Below are positions 47,199-59,480 of a DNA stretch of 64,000 bases, piece after piece. The position numbers and the translations under genes were made by a program. The notes beneath the pieces were generated by a model. That model made no database searches and had not been told where the DNA came from. It saw nothing but the letters and a program-made list of their open reading frames with translations. The number at the start of each line of letters is the position of its first letter. The stretch's first letter is position 1. The DNA is from Pithys albifrons albifrons (taxonomy: Eukaryota > Chordata > Aves > Passeriformes > Thamnophilidae), in NCBI RefSeq assembly GCF_047495875.1, contig NC_092463.1, positions 13,712,622-13,776,621 of the forward strand. The letters are read 5' to 3'.

Positions 47199-50100
47199 GA
47201 TATGTTTAACAGGGAATTACTGAAGATGGCTAAAAGAGTGATCCTAATTTAGTGTATCAAACCAGATATCTGTAGCCTTGTTTATCCTGAAAGCATGATT
47301 AAGTGTTTTGATGGTTCTATGAGTTATTGCAGTTGTGCTCTCCACTCCAAATGTGCAGTTGAAGCTTACTTTTTTTCAAGAATATAACTGACAATGAATG
47401 TGGTCAGACAGCATTACATAGAGAAGCTTTGAGTCAGTTCTTTATTAATAGGAAGAAAAGTTTCTTAGTCAGAGACCTTAACCATTCAGGTTGTGCCTAG
47501 TCGAAAGCAAAGATATTTGTCCTTTCAGAGCACAGTTTTGAGATGAAGTAAAATTCCACGAGAAATAAGAGCTTGGGAGTTTGTACATTCAGGCAGTTAT
47601 GATCTCATAAATTCTACATAGATGATATAGAAATTTTATAATGTTCTTTGATGTTAAAATACACAGAAAGTGTTCAGTAGGATTTACAAAGTAGAAAAGT
47701 AATTAAAAATCCTAAAGCTCACACTAGGAATTTTAATAGGCATCTACCTGCACAGGTACTAAATTGTCTCAGTTTCTCAAAAAATGTGGTTTTTTTATTC
47801 TGCATGTTACTAGAATGTTTAAATTATTATACGCATGCAGCCCTGAAAGAATGGAGCACCTGATCACACTAAAATGAGAATGAACTGAGAGTTAGGACCT
47901 TGTTTTCCTAGTCAGCCTGTGTCGTGACAGGGACACATCTGTATAAGGCAGATTTCGTAGAGTGTGAAATAGACATCCTGAGAAATGGATGCAGTTATTG
48001 ACTCCTGAAGGCTATTCAGGAAGCAGCTAAGCAGTGGAAATTTCTGGATCCATCTCCACTCACAGATACACAGTTTAAGGGTCATTTGCTAGTAATCAAT
48101 CAGGTCTTGATTGCCTTGTAAATGCTCACTTACTGATCTTCCCCCATTCTATTTGCCTCCAAATCCATACTGCAGGAGAATGGCCACTCCTGCAGAAGCA
48201 GAGGACACAGGCTGGAAAGCTGCAACCCTGATTTAAAACAGTTGAGTAAAAGAGCATGAAGTGGGTATGGCCACATTTACACGGGTAACAGACTTTCTGA
48301 TTAACTAGTCTCATAATTTGCTTTCTTTTGACACACATATCTGCACCTGAGCTGATGCACCGTATCTTTTTCTCCATCTATATTTTGAACCCTACTGTTG
48401 AGCTCCGTTCTAACAGGAACGCCCTGCCCTGCATGCTGGCTGTGGTGGTGTGAGCAAACCATTTCCTGTTTGGATTAAAGATGATTATTTTCAGCTGATG
48501 TAAGCGGTGAGAAACAGAAACATCCAGCAACAAGTCTAGCACGGCTCCTTGTGGTATGGCTGTGATGGGCTGCTCCCTTTTCTTGCCAATACTCACCAGG
48601 ATGTCTTGAAACACGAGGAGCCATGCGTGCCTTGGCCCCCAGTGCAGCTAGAGAAGGTGGAACTGATGTCAGAGTAGATAACAAGAGATAATTCCAGGGT
48701 CCCAGCTTCCACAGACTAACTGCTCAATGTAGTCAGGAACCTGTAACTGCTTTTTTTTGTGTGTGTGTGTTTGTGTACCTGAGTGGGGGCATGCAGCTGA
48801 TCTGTTGGAAAGCTACTTAACTGTCTGGGTTTTGTAAGCAGATTTTACTTGGACAGTAGATATTTGATTTGGCTATTTTAACTGAAAATAGCATTAAACT
48901 CAGCTTAAAAAACTGAAAAACCAAAACACCCTCCCCACAGACAAAACGCAAACCCAATGAAAAAGAGTGGTATAAATAATAGTTTTAACTTTGCACATTC
49001 CTGAATTACCACACACTTACTACATCACCTATCTATTCACCCAGCCTTTGAGCTTGGTGCAGTATTTTTCTGAACACAGATACCTATTCCAGCACTCCAA
49101 AATGACAGCTCTTGGGGCTGATGTAGCCCAAGATAAATTGGGATAGTTTTGCTGAAACTCAAATGTTTGAACAGAAGGGGTGTCTGAGATTACAATTAGA
49201 AGTTGCTCTTCTGTCTCTGTGACAATCTCTGAGAAGCCGGACACAGGTGTAATGGCAATCACTTGTTAAATGAGATTGTGGCACTGAAGTTTAGCAATGG
49301 GGACAAAATTCCACCAGGAAACAGATTGAACACCCAAGATATTGTCTGTTAAACTTAATTCCATTTTCATTGTCCTCTTCACCAAGCTAAGGTCACTTCT
49401 TAGAGGTTAAGATTAGTCTGTACAGTTTGCTTAAAAAAACACATGACTAACTTGGAAGGTTTTCTGGCTTCAGATGGATCAGTCACTGACTAGTTTGTGC
49501 TAGAGCTGACTTCCTGTGCAATCATGTTCATGTACCTTACACAACATTTTTGTAGTTTCTCATGTCTCTTAAAATAAGGAGTTTCTGTAAAAATTTGTTG
49601 TAATTAAACAGTGGACAACACACTGTCAGGTAGAGACCCAGGTACATGAATAGCATGCAAAAAAAGAAACCATGTTTATTGAAGCATGACAGTAAGGAGG
49701 ATGGTTTGGGTGCTGTTCCCTTCTTTTTTTCCCCCCATCTGTTCTCAATTATAAGAAACTCCTCCCACTAGTTTAAAGGAAAAAAGTACACCCTGCAAAG
49801 CCTCTCATCTCTGTACAATATGTGACATCTGTATGTAACAGATGGGCTTTCAGGTCCCTTCATCACTAGCTTTATTTCCCAGGATCTATGACTGCAGTAC
49901 CTAAGAACCTATTCTCAATATGTAAAAGTAAACTCAAAGCAAAAGGGCCTCACACTTGCTGTCCCTGTCCCTGAGCTCACATCAGGTGGACAATACAATG
50001 CCATCCACCATTAGTCTTTATTTCCAATCAAGCAGTATCTGTGGGTTGGGAGAGAAAATTAATAATCTTTTAAGCTACTGGAAGGAAATTGTCAGTGAAG

Positions 50101-52382
50101 GCTGATTTTTTTTTCTTCTCTGAATTTTGGTTGACTTATTTGGGCTTTTTTGGTGGTGGTTTTTTTTTTGGGGGGGGGGGATGTTTTGTTTTTGTTTTTT
50201 TTAACAGCAAAGTCTGAATGTGTTCTAGTAGACAACATAGTTGGGTCCTATTCAGAGTCTGATACCTCAAAGTGAGAGAGCAGTATTATTCATTTCACAC
50301 TGGAACTTGTGCAGATGAGAGGAAGATCCAACACCCTCCCTTGTGACAACCCTTGTCCTGTTCTGAGTCAGACTGACATATGCTGTGCATGCTCCATGCA
50401 TGGGGACATCATAGCTGCCTACCCTCCCACAGGCCTTGCTGCAGTGATAGAAAACAGCAATGACTCGATCAGACACAGTCTTCAAAGTAGTGAGTGCTTT
50501 TGAGCATTTTATGCAATACTTGCATAGTCAACATTATCTGCTTCCAAGGGGAGTCATTCCATAATGCAAGTGTGTTCTGAACTTAGAAGCCAACAAGGCT
50601 ACCTTAAGCTGTATTTCAACCTAAAAATGCAGGCTAACAAACAATTCTGTCATGTCTCTGTCAGTTTCTTTAAATAACCCAAAATATCTGGGGGCTGCCA
50701 TTCCCCTTTGCTCCTACATCTCATCTCTTTCACCTTGAGTTCTGATTATTTCTTTTCCTGGCTAGTTATTTCTTCTCTTGTGCCTAACTTAGTCCCTCAA
50801 GTCCTCATTCCCTGGCTTCTTGATTTTTTGGTGCTGCCCCCACTTGGCTCTCTGTAGGTACCATGCAAGAGGTCTTCCTGCTGGTGCGCCCATCCCAGTC
50901 ATGCACTTCCCTGTGTTCTTACTGCCTTTTCTCCACAGCAGCTAACATTCACCCATCTGTGAGTGACCAACAGAAGTGCAGCTGCTGAGAGGAACCTGCA
51001 AACCTGCAAGCCACAGGAGGAGACAAAGTAGAGAGAGGAAGAAATAACAATGGTTATTGAGAAGCTGATCAAAGAATGGACCATTCAAATGGGTTCAAAA
51101 TAACGTGGACACAACTATTTAGCTCACAAACTTACATGGTATATACAATGACACTAACCTCAAACCTACCTAAAGCACCTCATTGCAGATCCTAGGCTGA
51201 TTAGTAGTTTTGGGTGGTGCTTTAGAATTCCAACCTGTAGTGCACATCTCCAGCTCCTGTGGGAGGACACAACACAGTGAGTGCTGGTGTCCACTACATA
51301 TTACTTCTCGTGGTTCCTGTATGCAATTCTACCTAACACTGATGAAACCATAAACATGGCCTCTTCCTGCTCTAATGAAAGCTGACATCTGGGATGGATA
51401 TTCTTTTAGCCATGCACAAACAAAAGTAAAAACTAAAATTAAAAAAAAAGAGTAGTTTGATCATCTTCTGTAAAACTGACATAAAATTTTCTCTGAGTCA
51501 AGAGTATTCATCAGAAAAACACCAGCTTGCTAAAAAAAAAAAAATCAGGCCTATGTAAACTAGTATGAGATCTGTTCTCTTCATTTCAATTCACTTGACT
51601 TCTTCTTTCCTCACTCTATTTCTCTCTTTACTTTTCAATCTTTTTAATTATACTGTATCTGTCAAATCCATGCTATAAATGAAATTTATACTATAAATCT
51701 TTCATTTTTAGTATCCAAAACAACATAAAATAATTTTATTGTATTTCATTTCAAATTCAGTAATTTATCCTAAGTCTGAAATTCTGTAATTTTACATTTA
51801 ATTCAGAGACTTAAGGGTCTTTAAAATGATAAGATATCTGAGAAAAATTATAGCATGTACAACATCATTCTTTCTACCTGGACATCACATCATAGCACAA
51901 TGATAAAAATTGTGAATGCAGGGTTTGTTTTCAGATAAATGTTCCTTGTCTGTGGAGTCACTGACTCATCAGAGAATAAGTCACTGAGCTTTAGCTGGCT
52001 TCACAATCAAAGAATTTCCATCTTACAGCAACTGAAGCCTTACAACTTTACTCTGTCAAGGAGCAGAACAAAAGATGGTGAGAGTTATGGAGCAGAGCGG
52101 TGTTGAGGTGATGGTTCTAAAGAGGTATAACTTTTAATATGCATTTCAACACCTGCTGATCATCTTCCTACTTCTGGGTATTCATAGGAAAAGAAACTGC
52201 CCATTACATACAAGACACTATATTAACGATGGAAACTCAATTTCCCTAATGGGATTTCTGTTTCACAGGCCCTAATTTCAGTAAGTCTAATGACTTTATC
52301 TCATCTATGTAATGAGTTATTTCCTTTATCATGAGAAATATGTGAATTTAGAGTATATTTTGTATTTTGTTTGTAATCTTAG
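47199..52382. other. No gene recognised; CpG-richer patch and T/G run
   Basis: Mostly background. At 48370-48665 the sequence is GC- and CpG-richer, with minus-strand frames of 78 and 69 codons and a candidate small exon (see 48597-48662). At 50160-50180 a run of ten T is followed by eleven G. No repeat family was recognised. Confidence 0.45.
48597..48662 (-). other. Candidate small exon, 66 nt
   Basis: On the minus strand an acceptor-like TTATCTACTCTGACATCAG is followed by 66 nt and a consensus donor (CCTG/GTGAGTATT). Two frames are open, one reading PPSLAALGAKARMAPRVSRH. Three CpGs are retained. No protein was recognised and no partner exon was found, so confidence is low. Confidence 0.17.
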
Positions 52383-52569
52383 ACCATCATGTTGGAAACG
52401 GTACTAGTACTACAGATCTGAATTTTTCATGCGAAGATGTTTTTTATTTATTGTCCTCTAAGAACAACCTTATCAATCTTTGGTATAGTCCAAGAAAAAG
52501 TGAAGCATTAATCAGAATTTCCAGTATTTTCCAACCACTGAGTGCAACGGGAGTCCAGGTAAATCAAAG
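52383..52569 (+). CDS. Candidate internal coding exon of an unidentified gene
   Basis: Best host-exon candidate in the window. A pyrimidine-rich acceptor (TTTTGTTTGTAATCTTAG) ends at 52382 and a strong donor (AAAG/GTAAGG) starts at 52570. The 187 nt between are open in one frame (2+183+2 nt, incoming phase 1, outgoing phase 2). The peptide has balanced, globular-type composition: HHVGNGTSTTDLNFSCEDVF, then NLINLWYSPRKSEALIRISS and LSATGVQVNQ. It retains three CpGs in an AT-rich context. About 62 stop-free codons between good sites is unlikely, but not impossible, by chance. I do not recognise the protein family, and no adjoining exon with matching phase was found. It could also be a relic exon. 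Confidence 0.35.
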
Positions 52570-55500
52570 GTAAGGTGTTTCCCTGCTCTTACTCTGTACA
52601 TGTATTAGTGGCTCTCTAGATTTCATGTTGACTTGAGAGTTCATGTTGGCAATTGTTTAATGAGGATTCAGCCTCTTTCATTGTGGGTTTCCTTTTGCAC
52701 CTCAAATATGAATGTGCCTGTGAAAAACTCAGTGCATGCTATCTTCCCTGAGTTTTTCAGGCAGATGTACAAGTGGTATTATTTATGCTTTAACACATAT
52801 ATACCACATATGAGATAGTGTGGCAAGAGAACAAGATTACAAATGGCTTTCATAGCTCACCCTTTCCCAGAGGGTTTGTTTGCACCTGTTTTTCACCACA
52901 AGAAGGACGTTAAACTTTCTGATATATGACCAAGTTGCAAATGAAAGATCTTTGAGATTAAAAGCAATAAGATAGACTTAAAAGGTCAAAATCTAATATT
53001 TTAGTGTGTCAGTTTATGGTGTGATAATTTCACAGAAACATCAAAGATACTGTGTGACCCCCCAAACACATTTCTCACCCTGAGTAACTTGTGGGTCTCC
53101 TCAGATTTCATGGTCCATCAGCATACACTTCATCTGTGTTCCTTTAATAACGGCAGAACAGGTTGACAGAGCATTTATCTTGATATTTGACTTGCTGGGG
53201 TGCAGCTTTTACAGGCAGCATTAGGGAATGGTGTGCTACTTTGCCTGTTGCCCTCAGGAAAGAGCCAGGAGGGTTTTAAAACAGAATTAATTTTGAAACT
53301 TTTCCAAGAGATCAGTCACTTGAGGCGTTGCTATAAATTTGTGTAAACTAGCAGGCAGGACTTAACTCCTGAATGTCAGGAGCCTGGTTTGAGACTAAAA
53401 CCCAATATGCTTTATTTCAAAGAGGAACTATGCAGTATCTCATTTCAGAGCTGCAAGTGGTTCAGTGTCATTTATATCTCATACAAGAAATCTCCCTTCA
53501 TATACAAAAATAAATAGTTGGAGATCTGGATCCAGAAACCTGGTATGAAGTGCTAGGATCTTCCTCCTGTAACCTAACAGGAAATAATGCGAGTCCTCAA
53601 GCAACCATGCTACATTATGATCCTCATATGGTGATCTTATAAGTGGACAGAGGGAGATCTGAATGAGATAATTCTGTTGATTATTGGGTCTCCAGTATTC
53701 TAAAAGAAAAACAGATGTGTGTCTGCAAGGGTCTAATTAATCCTATGTTGCTCTTCTGCAACCAGACTCCTTTCCTCATCTTGTGGTTCTTAGTTTGTAG
53801 ACCAGTATTTCCTAAACATATTCATACATCTTCAGACACATACTTACAGGGCTACCAGGAGTGTGAGAAAGAGGATCTCAGTATTTGGGATGTGTAGTCA
53901 GGGAATCATTAGAAGAATATTCCTGGAGTTTGACAGGAAGACCTTTGCATACAACCATGAATGTGGTAGGTGATGTGGGAACATGTACCATGGAGTCCAG
54001 AGCTCTTGGGAAGGAGTGAAATGAATGGGGAAAGAAGTATCTTCATCATTACACACACAGACCCCCATGCACCCCTCTGCCTGGCTATTCTCATCCGGTC
54101 ATACCAGTGGTCTTACCAACACCTCTAATGCAGTTCTGTTACTCCTCACTTCTTCCCATCCCCACACCTGAACATGGGAGCACAAAACAGATTCAAACTG
54201 AAATATACTGTAAGAAAATGCACTCATCATGCCCCACCCTGAGCAATTTTCTTTATTTAAAAAAAACATTAGAATACTAACAACAATAATAATGGATTTA
54301 CTCCCTGGTACTTTTACAAAGTCCTTATCCTGTAGCAATCTGCTCTTAGGCAGATTTATCAATTTATGGTCTAGAGAGAAAAAATTATGATTTCAGATGA
54401 TATTTTCCATCCATGTAATATAATAATGGAAATTCATCCAATGATTAATCCTGAATATGATATAACTTGGTTTTGTTAAGTTAGGCAGGAGAAGAGTGGG
54501 CCAACATAGAAAGAAGAGAAACATTTAAGCATGTGCAGTCTCTATTTTTCATAATGATTTTTATGATGCTTTTACACAATAAGCAGAAATTTCTTATTCT
54601 AGTCTATTGGGTAATTAATACACATATTAAAAAATTCTAAATATATATTTAATCAACTGGCTACATAAAATGCCTAAAGCCCTAAGCACATATGAACCCA
54701 ATAGACTAGAACAGCTGAAAAAAACCCAAAACTTCCTCCTGGCTCTGGGAGTACATTTCACAGAATTTGCTTTTAAAATAGTCTAGAATAGACTTGAAGA
54801 AGCTGGAAAAGTTTTAAAGAAGGCTCCTTTCAGGTCACAGACATAATCTGAATTAAGGTAACAGAAGGAAATGTGAATGTTTGTTTGGAAGGGTACTCTA
54901 ACAATTAAGATAGTGGCCCAGAAGTTGAATCTCTTAGGTACCCTTTCAGGAAAGTGCAGCTGTGAGCACCACCTGTGAGACTGTCATCTTCCATTGTGCC
55001 TCAGTTTTCTCTTTTATAAAATGGAACTACACTTAGCCTCTTCACATTCTTGATAGTCATGTTAAAGAGAAATATCAGAAGATACAATAGTGAAAGATTT
55101 TGCTAAGGTCTCACTGAAAACCAGGAAGAGGAGTCATTCTGAGGCCTTTCATGCCCTTGAAAATATCACTTTTATTTTATTGATGGCTATAATGCACTTT
55201 GGGACCTTTGGAGGAAAGGTGTTATAGATGTACAAAGCTACTGGGGAAGATGGGGTAAAGATTGACCAAAAGGTCAATTTCAGAAACAAAGGAATATAAT
55301 ATGAGGATAACCTATGGCAAATACCCTGAAGGCTACGCCTGGGAATGTGTGAGTATGAAGTCAAATTATGCCTTTAGATAATTCCAAGTTAAAGTTAGTA
55401 TTATGCAAACATAGCAGCAGAGGAAGGTGACCTATGGCATCTCAGGGGACCAGAAACTGGTCATTCATTCTTCAGTTAACCATCCATATGTAAAAGGCTT

Positions 55501-58500
55501 CTCTGACCACTCTAATGTGAATCATCTCAATGAGCATCTTCTCAGTGGTCATCTTTTCATTTCTGGATATTGACATATTTCTCTCCAATAGCCTCTAGTC
55601 AGGGAACAACGAAGACTTCTACAATTTCAGCTATGTGCTTATTTGCTCAGTAATCTCAGATTTTATGTCATGGTCAAAAATCCGTCATCATTTCACCAAA
55701 TAATTCAGTTTACAAGCAGTACCTCTTAAATCTGCTCTTTATGCATACTGCAGTAAAGCTGTAGTAACACTGTATTCCATGGGAAACATTTGGGACCTAA
55801 AGAAGCCTAAATTTACATTAGTGCATTTATCTTTCTGTCACTCACCTTTGTTATCTACTTTCCATCACTCTGCAGTTGAAAGACCTCAAAAAGTAGGTTT
55901 TAGAGTATACCTTAAATTTTAGTTTAAAATAAAAAGTCTTAGCAACATGGAACAAAAAAACAATTGCTGAAGGCAATTGAACAATGTTGTAAAGAGTGAC
56001 AGGAATAATTTAAGGTGTATTTATTTATTAAGTTGAAATCAGGAAACATTATTTTTAAGACTTCTAAAAGCTAAGCTTACCTGAAAAATAAAAATTGGAA
56101 AGTACAAATTAATTTTCATTCACTTGTTTTAGAACAGAATTCTTTAATAACAAGTACTGAATATGAAACAAACAAACAAAAGAGCTTACTGTGATGCTCA
56201 GATAAAAAGAATTATTAGGTTGCTGAAAATAATAACTTATTTTAGGACAATTTCCCTTTTATTACCCAGATGAGCTACAATAATTAAGGTTTTGTAGAAT
56301 ATGGTTTACAGGCTTCTGGATATATTCCCACCACATCCAAAGAAAGATTCTTGTCTTAGACACAACAGTCTAAACAATTAAAGCGGTCTAGATGAGTGTA
56401 TCATACAACCATAGTGGTCAGGAAAATTAATATACTTGTCAAATTATAAGTTTTAATAACACAGTTGGTTTGTTAATCCATTTTAATGTAGGATGATCTC
56501 CACATAAGCAATTATCCGCTAGTGCTTGCAGGTAGCAAAAAGAAATGGATTTGAATACACACAGTTGAAATGGTGTCACAGATTGAGTCAACAAAATAAT
56601 TTCATTCATTGGTGAAATGCATAAGTGGAGCAGAAAAACAAGGTGAAGAAATTTGATCTTCCTAGGGCAACATTTGTAATGGCACATCAGGGTTCTTTCA
56701 CAGGCAGCTTATGGGAAGACTTGTGTGTTTATGGAGGGAATTGTGGGAGGTAGTCAGAAGTCATCTGATCACTGCAGTCTACTTGTTAGGTGGGAAATTA
56801 TAGAAAGAACTAGTTCAGAGTTATGTAACTGAACATGAGTTTAAAGTTGGAAAAAAGGTGATGATTTTCCTTTGTAATTGTGCAGAAATGCAAGTATATA
56901 TAAAGGATCAATATAAAAATAACCTTAAAAGGCTTGTCAAAAAAAGAGAGGACCTTGGTTAGGTGAAGCCTTACATACAAGGACATGATGTTTACATTGA
57001 AAGTGGTGTTGGAGAGAAAAGAGAACTTGGTTTAAAAGATGGAGTTGACCTAGGTAGACCTCTAGGTGAGAGAAACAGTGGGAGCATGGTATTAGCTCAC
57101 ATGTCAGAAGCTGGTACAAAGGGCTTCCACTGGAAAAATGTTAGTTCATCAGACAGAGAAAATTCCTAGAGTTTGGCATAGGACCTATAATAATCTATTA
57201 CAGACAGATTTTGGGCAGCCAGACTTTGATTGTCAGGGGCACCACAGTTTACATGCCTCAGTTTTCCTAGGCTTAGGACAAAATAAGTAATACATATACA
57301 GAGACACTTTCTCTTCATAATGTTTGCTCAGCTGTAGTAGAATGTGAAAGTTGGTAGAAGTGATTTTGCATGACTATGAAATCAAATTAATTCAGCAAAT
57401 TTATTCAGTGCAGTTACTACTAATTCTAAGATAGGAAAATAATTATGGGAATACCTTTATCTTTTTACCTCTTGAATCAAGAGTGCTGATATTTATCAAA
57501 AAAAAAAAGAGAGAGGGACATCCTTTCAGGGTTTACAAAAAGTATTGAGGGAAAAAAATAAAATATTTTTCTTGATTTCACATGACAATATCAATTCAGA
57601 TTCAAATCATCAGCATTAAAAGGATAAAAAAAAAAACAACCCAAGCAAACAAAATTAAAAAAAAACCTCTCAAAAACCAACCCAAAAAACCTAAACCCAA
57701 CCCCAACACTAAATTTAAATCATTGAACATAGTTCAAGAAATGGAATTTAAGGAACCTTTCATCTTCAGCTGACATTGGTGAACTAGGAGAAAAATTTAA
57801 ATAGATATTCTTAGAAAGTATGGAAAAACATTCAGGAGCTGAAATTCTAGTGTGGAGCAAATGGTCTCAGAAGTTCCTGCATATTCATTCATAGAGTACA
57901 TTATGCAGTTCTCTTGACTAGATAGATGATCGCTATGAGGGAGGATAAAGTCTTCAATATTAAAGAGTGCTAGGGCAGAAAAGGGATAAACCAGGCAACC
58001 ATTGTCATAACCTTGGCCTCAAAAACCTGTCACATTCTCCCCTATGCTATTTTGTTTATATTCCTGGAGTTTAAAAGTTGTCAAATATTTTCTTTTTCAT
58101 CTGGGCTGAGTAAAAAGAAATTCACTCTATGAACAAGGCCTAGATAGCAGGAGTAAGTCCTGATTGTATTTCTGTGGCCACACTAAAAATGACTCCGTGA
58201 AAACAGAGGTTTGTAATGGGAGTGCTGACACAATCTGATTCCTAGCTATCACTTTGCAAGCTGTGCTGTTATAATAAGATGAAAAGGTTGTGTCTTTGGT
58301 GGAAAACTGATGGAAGTTAGTAATGCTGGGTGAAAATATGCAGCTCATTTAAAGGAGGAGAAACTGTAAAAAAGTAAATGAATCACATAAAAAAGGAAAA
58401 GGAAAAAAAAGAAAAAAGAAAAAAAAAAGAAGACAGCTAGGCCAGAAATGAAAGACATATTAAAATAAAAGGGAAGGAGAATTTTTTCCTTCATTCAGCA

Positions 58501-58999
58501 TACCCTGAGAACCTGATTGTCATCCAATTAGAGGCTAAGGGAAGGTTTGATTAATCTATCACAAGCAAAAGGGGCTGGCTCCAGTCACTAATCGGGGAGG
58601 TGTGAAAAGTGTGTGTAGGTCCCTTGAGATTTCTTCAGTTTCTGTGTTTGCATGATCAGGTGTTCCCACAGAGTTGGTTCCAGGACAACTGTCTCTCCTC
58701 ACTTATTACAGCTAATTGTAAATAAGACTGCACAAGCCAAGGACTTTGCATCCTGCTTGCTGAATATGAGCTTACCCTGCAGTAAGAGCATAGCCTCTTC
58801 TGAAATCCCTGCTTCTTTTCTTTTTAAAGTTAGATATTGGTATAAGGGTAGCTGGCCCCATATGTTATGCATTTGATTGCTTTTAAACAGGACCCCTGAG
58901 CCAGTTTGAATGGCCTGGATGATAAGTGTCTCCACAGCAGGCTATAAGGGAAAAAGGAAAATTTTTCCCTTGAGCAGTGGATTGACTGCAAAGAAACTC
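52570..58999. other. No gene recognised; A-rich simple sequence
   Basis: Background DNA. Low-complexity patches are an A/C-rich stretch at 57625-57710 (AAAAAC, CCAACCC and AACCC words) and a GAAAA-type purine stretch at 58388-58429. Frames within these patches (for example a Lys/Pro/Asn-rich one at 57582-57773) are artefacts of composition. Confidence 0.5.
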
Positions 59000-59480
59000 A
59001 GAAAAGGCTATTGCAACACGAGGCCTGCAGTGGGAGTCTGAGGGCTCAACACAGTGATGGCAGATCCAGGCAGCCTGTCTTCATCTACTTCTCACCCACC
59101 ATCCCCTCTGTGGGAGTGGGAGCCATGGCAGCACAGAGTCAGCAGGATCCAGACATGTCTGCCCTACCTCTCCAGGGGCAAATTTTTGGATTTGGCTGCC
59201 TGAGGTACCTGCCTAGGGTGGCAAGACTTCTTGTTGCAGCCTTTCTACAGCACGATTTGATTTGGTACTCCATGCATTGTCATCAAGTGTTGCTTGACAC
59301 ACCCTAAGGCATCCACATACGGCTGTCAAATATGATGCCGCACCTACGGCAGACCTGTGTCTTTTTGAAGTGGCAGCTGAGGCTGGGCAGGAATGTTTTA
59401 GGGCATCTCAAATGACACTAAGTGCCTTTGCGATGCTCAGTGCCTGTAGGAGTGAGCCATAAGCATCTATCAGTGTTTCT
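59000..59480. other. GC-richer unassigned patch
   Basis: Clearly less AT-rich than its surroundings. It contains a 98-codon + frame (59011-59307) with no recognisable domain, and CpGs at 59322, 59340 and 59347. It may be a decayed old repeat or conserved non-coding DNA. No function can be assigned. Confidence 0.3.
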
